23,654 nt of DNA, taken from Pleurotus djamor. Its lineage: Eukaryota; Basidiomycota; Agaricomycetes; Agaricales; Pleurotaceae. The notes under the pieces are model-generated. The model did not search any database and was not told where the DNA came from. It worked only from the letters and a program-made list of their open reading frames with translations. The position numbers and the translations under genes were made by a program. Location: assembly GCA_029747585.1 (NCBI GenBank), contig JAPEVF010000696.1, positions 1-23,654 on the forward strand, written 5' to 3'. Below, piece after piece: positions 9,651-18,207 of this stretch. Numbering within the stretch: position 1 is the first letter of the stretch; each line of letters opens with the position of its first letter.

Positions 9651-11850
9651 TTTCAGTAGCTTTCCTAGCTTTCCTAGCTTTTCCAGCTTTTTGTGCTTTT
9701 GAAGCATTGGCGCTCGCTATGTAAGTATTACAGCATCTTTTTCTTGCTTTGTCATACCTCTTGTACAAAGCATAACTTTAAGCGCTTTTTCTATTTTAGA
9801 TATACAAGATACCTTTCTCCCACAGCTTCTTGATCTTATCTAGCTTCCATCTGCTCCTGGTAAAAATGATGTTTTCCTGATGGTACATCCGCAGCTACCA
9901 GCTCGTTCAATGCCCGTCGATTTGCAATTCCGCCGTCGTCAAAGGAATACAACACTAAAGAGTGTCTGCTAATGGCCAGGACGGAATGAAAGGATGGCTT
10001 TGTCTGAGTGCGGGATTGGGCTGTTTGTGTACGTTTCGTGTTCTCTCCCGTTTCTCCTTGCTCACTAAAAGACCGTGCTCTTCAGCGCGATCGACACGAC
10101 AATCACCATCGTTCGAGTTACATCGCCGCGATCGTTCACCCGTCATGATGTTGCTATCGTCGTTCTTGCTGGACTGGTTTACGGGAGTATGCATTGATCA
10201 GGCGTAGGGATTCAAGGGGTCTGCTATTCGGGTACGTCCCTTTTGTGTTGTTGATGCCTTCTTACGCTTACCCATTCCTTGTGCAGCTCCACTTCGTCGT
10301 CAAGCTATCTGACATCGCCAGCCGCCAATGTCAATGCCAACTTCAGCAGAAGCAACAAACATGTCCCTGACGCACGCCAACACTACCTTCGACACAACGT
10401 TAGCACCAGCAGCCATCCCTCCTCCTCCTCCTCCTCCCTCCTCCTCCTCCACTACCATCATCGCCTTCAACCCACCTTTTGCTTCCCGCACTACCAAAAT
10501 TGCTCACAATCATCAGTGCCACATAACCCTTGTTCAACGCGAACACATTTCCCAACCGTTATCTTTTCTTGATGGTCGTGAGTGCTAGTCAGAGTAGGCT
10601 ATGTCAATGAAGCGTCTGATGAACTTGCACTCAAACATCGAAGCGGAGGAAGAGCATTTTATGTACGGGTGTGGGATTAATTCTCCCTTCCCACCTACTT
10701 TTGTTTTGTTTGTAAACTGGCATTGACAGCTTGTACATGATGTTCTCTTTGATGTATCCGCTGTGTTCTATCCATCACATTGTCATGTTCCTCTGTTTAT
10801 ACATGTGCCACAGTTTCCCCTTGACTGTAGCTCATGCCATTATCTACCACCCTTGTTGAACACCTGTCAATACCCAAGCTCACTGCTGTCAACAAAGAGA
10901 CCAGCAAGGACTGTCTGTGGATGATGAGAGGTGAACAACAATGCATGGGAGGATGGTTTTGTCTTCGCCTGATTTCGGGCTCCCATGTATGTCCCATCTG
11001 GTCCTTCCTCTCAGAATCAAGTGGTCATCACCCCCACAAATGCCTGAATGTTTCAAGCCTTAAGCTGAACACACATCCTAGTCCAATGCATTGCCACAGT
11101 GATTTACCATCCACAATGTTGCTATCATTGCTGCTGCTGGCAATGTTCGCTGAGGTACAAAGTGGATGTGGGGAATTTGTTCAGAACTTCAACGTTTGGG
11201 TATGCACCATGGAAGGCTGAAGCTGGGGCCCAACCTTCGGATTGTGTACTTCTAAAGTCCCGCTGGTCCAGCTCGCTGATGGCTGGCTGGTGGTGGTAGA
11301 GACAGTTGAATTGATCTTGCCATATTCTTCAACTTGTGACTGTGGGCCACCGCGGGACGTGGCATGTACAGGCCCGTGATGACCACGTACGCACAATATT
11401 TTGTAGTGAATTGTGACACATGATGGTCCAAAGGCTGGGGCTCAAAAGAGATCCAGGGACGTGCATTGAATATTGATGGGTGGAGGTATCTAAGGAGGAT
11501 AGAGACATTTTGGGTGGACAAAGACTTACATTTACAGTTTTCTCAGTCCTGATGGTCCTCACTTTGAGCTCAGATATCTCCTCAACGGTTCAAATTCCTT
11601 CTCTTCGTATCATACTAGCGATGCTTTATCCCCGATAAAGGTGTAGTAGAAATCTCAATGTCTTTGGCACCGATGAGGCAGCAGTAGATGTCTAGCGCAT
11701 ATAAGTTGTCCACACAGCCTTTGCCAACTTTGATTTCAAATACCTCTCCAACAGCTGTATCTTTTTCCTATCCCTTCTAGCATTGTCTTCACCTCGTTAA
11801 AATCTTCTGTAGCTTGTGTAAGCTTGACACCAAAATCAAAATTGTGTGGT
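9651..11850. other. Long stretch without a supportable gene
   Basis: Several plus-strand open frames of 80-130 codons occur (9962-10207, 10328-10588, 10834-11220), but none shows a recognisable domain, consistent splice signals or natural composition along its length. A small ORF at 10601 (MSMKRLMNLHSNIEAEEEHF) looks protein-like over about 20 residues only. A CTC microsatellite lies at 10417-10453. The stretch may contain decayed genes. Confidence 0.35.
10417..10453 (+). repeat. (CTC)n microsatellite
   Basis: About twelve near-perfect CTC or CCT units, which would encode a proline/serine run in one plus-strand frame (10328-10588). The frame has no other support. Confidence 0.8.
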
Positions 11851-11859
11851 GGCCCATGG

Positions 11860-12300
11860 GTCTTCTGGGGTACAAGGAGGAGGGTGGTCGTGGGGGGATT
11901 GCTTGAACCAAAGCTGAAGGCTTTGGTCGGTCAGCTGGAAGTGTCTGATAAGTGTAGTAAGTCGATTATAGTCTTTGCGAAGCAAGCACAGCTTGTAGAA
12001 ACTTGATGCCTTCAATTTTCTCCTGAGATGGCCAAAGCTTTGAGGCCGAATAACTTCTCAACAGCAGCGGCAGCTGTCTATTTGTTTGAATATTGTGCTC
12101 GTAGAGTGATAAGAATGCTTTGGCATGTAGGAAAACAGCACTGAAGTTGATGGAATGGCGTCTTCCGGCCCCTGGGGTGCAAGGAGGAGTAGGTCTTGTT
12201 TGAGCCCGTTATGGTGTTGATGGTTCACCTGTAGGCTTCCGAAGGATATGGACAGTCAATTATGATCATTTGGAAGCAAGACAACTTGAGATAAGGACAC
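11860..12300 (-). repeat. Diverged tandem duplication with decayed coding traces
   Basis: Segments of about 140 bp at 11860-12005 and 12160-12300 align in order: GTCTTC, then GGGGT-CAAGGAGGAG, then GTCRATTAT, then GAAGCAAG-ACAACTTG-like ends, at an offset of about 295-300 bp. On the minus strand the first copy has an open, natural-looking stretch of about 60 residues (such as FYKLCLLRKDYNRLTTLIRH), ending in a TGA near 11840. In the second copy the matching frame is broken by stops. A weaker relative may lie near 11570-11780. I infer remnants of a repeat-containing gene; the family is unknown. Confidence 0.4.
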
Positions 12301-12626
12301 ACCAACTTCGATTTTCGAGCCACCCATGTCTTTGGTCTTGAGATTGGAATATCTTCCAGACAAGTCGAAGGTTGAGTTCTCTGTTTCTTCTGGGATCATA
12401 TTTGTGACATGATCACACTGCTCAACCACTCCCAATATTATGGCCAGAGTCAAGATTGTATTTGCAACGGGGATACTGGAAGTTGAACAACCTAGGCTGG
12501 GATTAGATAATGATATCGTGCAAAATGACTAGAGATATTCAGTTCTCACAGTCAATATTCTATTCCCATACTCAAGTCTTAGTAGTGACGCAAAGGTACT
12601 TACAATGACATCATCAGTCAAGAAGA

Positions 12627-12648
12627 ATTAATTAATCAATTAATTAAT
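12627..12648. repeat. AT palindrome
   Basis: ATTAATTAAT, a single C, then AATTAATTAAT: two arms around a one-base centre that could form a short hairpin or cruciform. No gene is adjacent. Confidence 0.7.
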
Positions 12649-13043
12649 AGAAGTACCTGACAGGTGGCGATGTGATGGCACTTAAGACAAGTGCCCGCCT
12701 TTGGGCAAAGGTGTAAGGGGACCATCTATTTCTCCCCTACTCGACCCCTTTCCCCTGTCTCCCAGCAGACTCCAGCCCCAGTCTGCGGGCACTTCCCAAT
12801 TTGGACGACCACCGATTCTTCTGCCATGGCAGTAGTCTCGCCTCCCTTTCCTTTTTGGGATTCCCCTTTCCCTTTTCCCCTTTTCCCCTGTTCTTTCGTA
12901 CTTTATCACATTCCCTCTGCTCATTTACTTCCGTTTCATATTTGATTCCACTCTTGTGACTATATTGTGGCTTGGTACTGTACAGTCCTCGTCTCACGCT
13001 TGTAGAGATGTATTCGCGCACCGACTGAGACGGATCCTTAGAG

Positions 13044-13127
13044 TATTCTCTTTGGATTCCCTCTCGCTAGGTGAGCGCTTTGCTGTATTAGGTAGTTCTA
13101 TATTCTCTTCGGATTCCCTCTCGCTAG
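13044..13127. repeat. 27-bp direct repeat, two copies
   Basis: Copies at 13044-13070 and 13101-13127 (GGATTCCCTCTCGCTAG at the 3' end of each) differ at one position, T or C. Start-to-start distance is 57 bp. Confidence 0.85.
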
Positions 13128-13862
13128 TTGTGTGTGCGACTCGTTAGGTTGCCCTTACAAAAGGCGTAAGAAATGGGCCTTCATTTCATTCTGGACCCTT
13201 AACTTCCCATCCCCACTTGAAGGTGGCCTCAAATCTGACTTGCAACCATTCTGTGTGTAATGAAGTTGTGGCCGACGACGACAACACTGAGAGACGGCGA
13301 GGTCACATGAGGTGATAGGACCACGGTCTATTGGAGGGGGGACGTGCGATGGTGATGGTACAAAGTAAAGAATAGCTAGTGACTACGAAAGCAGTGTCCG
13401 AAAACAATAAAGAATGCATCATGTGATCTAGGGGAGACCAGGGGTAAGGATGGTATCCTTACACTGTGTCAACCCCAAACCTCCTCTGCAATCCCACAAA
13501 CACAACCACAAACACAACCCACCTCCTCCGATTTCTCCACCACTGACACCATCTTCCACAGGCCCCTCATCCAGGGCCACTGCACGACTAATCCTCACAG
13601 TGTTCTCAACACCCACTCAAGATGTTTCCAGTCACTCCAAGTCCTACTTCTGACATTGGGAATCAGCTAGTGTGGTCGCTGTCAACAGAAACTCTTATGA
13701 GTTTGAGCAGTCGTGTGGATAGTATATGCCCTTGGACTGGAATCATAGGATTCATGAAGGATGGTTCAGTGGTGAAGCAGCAAAGGTAGTGGCAGCCACG
13801 AAGGCGAAGTGTACACAGCAATATCACTTTCTTGTACACACCTAGCGGATCCTATTAACTGT

Positions 13863-13999
13863 GGGTTATCCGGGCGAGCGCACAAACGACGGTTGATAGG
13901 CTTTAACCTAATAACTATTTGGGCACGGCCAACTGTAGGTTATAACTTGAAGGAAGGGCCTGTGGTTAAAAGTGCGATAACCTGAGGTTCAAGGGTTAG
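13863..13999. repeat. Left subterminal GGTTA/TAACC motif cluster
   Basis: About seven occurrences of GGTTA, GGTTG, TAACC or GGTTC words in 140 bp, including TTTAACCTAATAAC, TGTAGGTTATAAC and ATAACCTGAGGTTC. The 12-mer CAAACGACGGTT at 13883-13894 recurs in direct orientation at 22536-22547. In CACTA-type transposons, short subterminal repeats are transposase-binding sites; that role here is an inference. Confidence 0.5.
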
Positions 14000-14299
14000 C
14001 GGGTCTGACCTCCTTGAACTCCTTCCTAATTGGGATGGGTTGGGAATGAGTTTCCTTTTGCGTAAATGGTTCGAGACTCAAAATGGGTACGAAAAATATA
14101 ATATTTTCATTTCGCATCTATCAACGACACCGTACATGCGAGTAAGCTATCATACATGGTCTCCACTCACTGATACCAAGCTTTCACAAGCTGCAAATGT
14201 CGGGCCCACTAAGGGAGCTAGCCGCGGAAATGGGGTGTGAGCTCAGGCAGATGGCGAGCAATTTGGATCCAACTTTCGGTGGGCGTGTCGTTCGGGAGC

Positions 14300-15336
14300 G
14301 AGTGCCCTACAGCCTATGGTAGACATCAGTTGAGGGTCCGCGACCATGCATAGCGATTATGCCTACCTTGGGGCAAAACCACAGCATGTGATGCGAGATG
14401 TTCAGCTTGCTGTTGGCGAGGAGGCGTCGAACACGGCCTGGGAGGGGAGGTGTTAAACATGGACTGCTCAAGCGTGAAATCAACAACCAATGGCTCACCA
14501 TTTCAGTAGCCCTCGGGCGGGTGGAAACTGCAGTAATCCTGAGACGTGGAGAGAGAGATTAGCACGGACAGTCAAACACGATGGCCTCAAGAGACTCACA
14601 GTAAAGGTGACAGGGTTGATGCCAGGCAGAGGCTGTATGGGTCGGATATGAGCGGTCATCGTTGTAGGCTGGAAAAGGGTATTACCTCACAATCATCCAC
14701 TGCACTTTTCTCAGCGCAAGTACTCGAGGGCCCGAAATAAACTGTGAAGGGACTGGGACATGGAGAGAGACGCAGGATATATACATTAGCATACACAGGA
14801 AAGGGAGCTGTATTCTCAAGAGACTCACATTGAAAGCGACGGGTGTAAATCTGGCCAGGCATTGTATAAAACCGCTATGAGCAATCATCATTGTAGGTTG
14901 GAAAAAGGAAAGTACCTAGGTATCCGTCCACTGCGCGGGGCTTTGTGTGAGTATCCGTCAAGCTGAAGAAATGAAAATGTAGAGGAGGGGAATGAAGTGC
15001 TACACGCAGCGGTTTGGGAGTCAGCCCCATGGTTCGCTGAGTCCCAGGACAGGCATGAGCGCTGGCACTGAATGTTGAACATTAACGAGCGCTTGGGCAT
15101 ATTGAGCTTTGAGCATCGTGAGGGTTATGCTAACTCACGGGCAGGTTATAGAGCAAGATTCGGAGCTTGAGGCTGGGAATTTCCATCGTGACGCTGTGCA
15201 CGGAGGCAAGGGTGAGTTTAGGCAGTAGAGCATAGCTCCAAGGTCGGAGCCGTGCGTCTACGCCATCCACGTCAGCCAGCAAGCCCAATGGCACACAGCG
15301 TCGCGTAAAGGTCTGAATTGGACAAGGCAAAGGCAA
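14300..15336 (-). CDS. Poorly resolved spliced sequence, possible fourth element gene
   Basis: On the minus strand, an exon-like block at 15139-15336 (readable as WSYALLPKLTLASVHSVTME and then LRILLYNLP) ends at a GTGAGT donor. A CATTCAG acceptor and a second open block follow, near 15066. Further down are short ATG-led blocks with GTGAGT donors (near 14600 and 14830), a CGTCTCAG acceptor near 14555, and a last open block (RVRRLLANSKLNISHHMLWF) near 14380-14440. No ATG heads the first block, so an upstream exon is needed. I cannot join these pieces into one frame and do not recognise the product. Confidence 0.25.
14515..14950 (-). repeat. Tandemly duplicated exon/intron module
   Basis: Two copies, about 14515-14745 and 14745-14950, are offset by about 230 bp. 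Each holds, on the minus strand, a CAGTGGA, a CCTTTT-CCA-CCTACAA, an ATG, then the shared 15-mer TGTGAGTCTCTTGAG (plus strand 14586-14600 and 14815-14829) containing a GTGAGT donor, and GCTAAT before an acceptor region. Similarity is patchy, so the duplication is old. Confidence 0.6.
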
Positions 15337-15531
15337 AGGGGGTGGAGGTGGAGGTGGGGATGAAAAGTCAGAAGCGGAAAAAGTTGCAAGTCCAACAACA
15401 ACGAAACACTAACAAACATCATGTGACCTCGACACACTCACGCGCCAATTTACATCCAAAGTCAATTCTCAACGACTGTGCCACGGTTTCTATATTCAAA
15501 GACATTCAATCCACCTCAGACAGTAGCTAGC

Positions 15532-17250
15532 TCAACGATAAGGATTAAGAAGGCCGGATAGCCTATGTCCGCTGGACGATGCAGCCCCGGTATAGTAATC
15601 AAACCCTTCCTCTGCGTCACCAACGTCTTCGAATTCGTCCGACTCCCGGGCCCTCCAGCCTTGAGACGATGCCTCTGGGACGTTACCTGCGAGTCCAGGG
15701 CCGGTATAATGTTCATACATGTTCTGGGGCCAGTCGGCGTCCGTCGAGTGACTTGGGGTTGTCCCGACATCATTAGCAATCGGGGTTGTGGTGATCAAGG
15801 ACGGTACTGGCGCATTTGGGTAAGCTTCCATCTCGTATTCTACAGCCTTCTTGAGCTCACTAGAAGAAAGTTTGAGCATTTAGGCTGGTACCAAGATAAG
15901 AAGAGACGAAAAGACAAACCATGTCCATTTCCCAAGGTCCCGCCCATTTGCATTGATTCTTTCGGAAAAATACTCATCACTTTTCTCCCAGAAGTCTGCG
16001 CTTTTGGGAACACGACCCCCTCGCTTACGCTTTCAAGACCCTGCGGCTGCTTGCGCCTCTTCATCAGCACTCCCAGTAGGACTTCCAGTAGGAACGACCT
16101 CCGCCACACCCAGTAAGTCTTGATTCTCCCTCGCAAAGAGACGCTACTCACTTCGATTAGTAGCTGTGCAACTGCATCAATGGTGACAATCCGGCTTACC
16201 AGCAAAGCAAAACGAATGATGTCAGAAAGGCTAGTTGATTCATCCACACCAATCCGCCAATATTTGATGACCATGTGCACAGAAAACGCTTCCAACAATC
16301 TCCTCTTCCCCACATGGAAGAGGCTATCACGCAACTGTGAAAGTATGATGGTCAGCTAACCTGAACCCATATCGTCCAATCTGGATCAAGACCAGCAAAC
16401 ATACCTCTTCCCGGAAGGCATTGCGAACACTCGAAGTGGTACGCTTGAGTTGACCGAGGAGGACCGCTTCTCGGTTGGGCTTCCCAAACACGTTGGTGAA
16501 GCCAAGATCCTAGCTTCGGCTCGAAAGCTCCTTCTGCACAACCAAGTCATCAGCTTCTTCCATGCTCGCCGCACGCAACTACATCACATTGACTCACAAA
16601 TACATCGACATGCAGACTCTTGAAATGCAACCGATTGGATTGACAAATCAGCTCCTGCGAAACCATTTGGCAATTATCCTGAATACAAGAGGGACCAGTA
16701 GACGTGAGCGTGAGTTTATAAGATCAGATATATAATGACTAACCAGCTGATTCTTTGTCAAGTGAAAGCTATCATCAAGACACAACTTCAAGTCAGTCAT
16801 CACCGACGCGAAATCCGAGATGGGGTTATCTTTCAAGTATTGGCGATGTTCAGCGGTGTTTTGCAAGATTAACGCGTTGCTAAAAAGCCGTAAGTTGTAG
16901 TCGCCCTGGGTAATCGATGCCGCGCCCTCTGCCATCTATGTTGACTAAGATTAGGGATTTTAGTAACCGTTGTTGGGAGGAAAACATACTGTCACGAAAT
17001 GATGAAGGTTACCTCGAAGGTCCGGTGGGAGTTGCATGTCTTTCGCGAGATTGTCAATGAATAGTCGGTCAACAACGATATCAGCCTGGTCAACGCCACG
17101 GCCCATCCGGATGGTGGGAGGACCTGGGCACACCATTGGTGAATGGCTGGTTGCAAGGTTGTCTGGACCATATGGTGTCGAAGGAGGGGGAGGATGCTGG
17201 TCCCGACACGTCGGGGGGGGGGGGGTGTTATAGGAGGCTGTGGCAGACAT
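15532..17250 (-). pseudogene. Transposon accessory protein, 443 codons with one in-frame TGA
   Basis: Seven exons (16990-17250, 16744-16935, 16598-16678, 16405-16509, 16152-16334, 15920-16098, 15532-15859) separated by 53-88 nt introns join exactly in frame, 1329 nt in total. The start is ATG at 17250, 55 bp below a minus-strand TATA box. Residues 8-50 are Pro-rich and include a 13-C run. The middle (LPPDLRGNLHHFVT, ISDFASVMTDLKLCLDD, VFGKPNREAVLLGQLKR) looks helical. A basic KRKRGGRVPK motif precedes ADFWEKSDEYFSERINANGR and a Gly/Ser/Asp-rich tail. Codon 296 (complement 16033-16035) is TGA where the flanking Arg-rich run suggests CGA. An AAAG acceptor just after the stop could bypass it in frame, so loss of function is likely but not certain. 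The basic motif suggests DNA binding; I assign no family. Confidence 0.6.
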
Positions 17251-17464
17251 GGTGGCTTGTCAATGATACGGCACTGGGCTGCTGCGGCGACCGGTCTGAG
17301 TCAGACCTTTTATAGAGGAACGTCGCGGCTGCCCTCACGTGGGGCATTTGGGAGATTGTTGATCAACAAAACCAAGACGCGTCGGGACACTATAAAAGCC
17401 AAGGTACGCCTATAAAGTTGACGCGTGTTTATACCGTCTGACTTGTCTCCTTTTCCCCAGCAAC
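17251..17464. promoter_or_regulatory. Bidirectional promoter between accessory and coiled-coil genes
   Basis: The 214 bp between the two divergent ATGs contain a TATA box for each strand: TATAAAAG at 17391-17398 (plus) and CTATAAAAGG read on the minus strand at about 17306-17315. Between and beside them are two ACGCGT palindromes (17377-17382 and 17421-17426) and a CACGTG E-box (17336-17341). ACGCGT is the MluI cell-cycle box bound by MBF-type factors in fungi, so S-phase-linked expression is possible; this is inference. Confidence 0.6.
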
Positions 17465-18169
17465 ATGAAAACCAACGAAAACAAGTCCACTCCTCCCCTT
17501 ACCCCGAGCTCTCCTCGCGTCCAGCCGTACGAAAAAAAGTCCCCTTCACCTTAGTAAGTCTAACCGGCAGCTCAATTTTGTTGTTTTCATGGACTCATTT
17601 TGATCCTTTAGCAAGCCCCGTAAATTAACGCGTCGCGCTGGGAAAGGAGTCAATCCAGCCTTGTTGTACGTTCACTGACCATCAGTCCACTCTCATGGCT
17701 AACCACTACAACTCACCTCTCAGGCTACTTGGGATGCCGATTGATCTCCCCGACATTCCCATCCCAGCTCCCAATGTTGCTGACTCCTCTTCTGGGTCAG
17801 TGTCAGGTAAAGTCGCGTCCACACTTTTTTTAAACTTAGGCCGCTAACCTATCTCTCAAAGCCCTCCAGCCAAAGAATGAACCAAAGGATCTCCCACTCC
17901 CACTTCCCTCCCCAGTCGTTGCCGACCCTGACCTCGCCACTGTTCCGTCGGTCTCGCACACCTATTCCCCTCCACCCGTTGCACTGTCCCTCTCGGAGAC
18001 TGAACGCAAGATCATAGAACTTATCCGGGAAAACAGCGCGGCCCGCGAAGAAGCGTTACAAGCCGAATTATTGGTGTTGGAAGAGCAGATTGGATCAATG
18101 GAGAGGAGGTACATTGGACTCAAGCAGAAGCACACGAAGATTATCAAAATTCTTCAGAATAACATGTAG
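17465..18169 (+). CDS. Small coiled-coil protein encoded in the transposon
   Basis: Four exons (17465-17553, 17612-17665, 17724-17806, 17862-18169) with 55-58 nt introns (GTAAGT, GTACGT and GTAAAG donors; GCTAAC branch-like sites in introns 2 and 3) join to 177 residues. The N terminus is Ser/Pro/Thr-rich, followed by a basic patch YKPRKLTRRAGKG (about residues 30-42). A Pro-rich middle (LPLPLPSP and SPPPVALSLS) leads to a C-terminal coiled coil of about 50 residues (ETERKIIELIRENSAAREEA through KQKHTKIIKILQNNM). It is transcribed from the shared promoter at 17251-17464 and ends 38 bp from the transposase stop, tail to tail. I infer a dimerising, possibly DNA-binding partner of the transposase. 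No family is recognised. Confidence 0.7.
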
Positions 18170-18207
18170 CAAATCTAGATATACATTGTAGCTGTTCGGG
18201 GGAGGTC

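Larger units (their letters stand above)
12301..13860. other. Intergenic region, no gene seen
   Basis: No frame with natural protein composition and splice support was found on either strand. The plus-strand frame 12691-12945 is mostly Pro/Phe from a C- and T-rich tract. The small palindrome and the 27-bp direct repeat listed separately are the only structures noted. The region abuts the proposed left edge of the transposon. Confidence 0.4.

Noticed and set aside
12691..12945. An 84-codon plus-strand frame
   Set aside because: It is mainly a Pro/Phe/Ser run from repeated CCTTTTCCC words, with no support from splicing or a domain.
15565..16116. A 183-codon plus-strand open frame
   Set aside because: It is antisense to accessory-gene exons that splice exactly in frame; it has unnatural composition and is a shadow.
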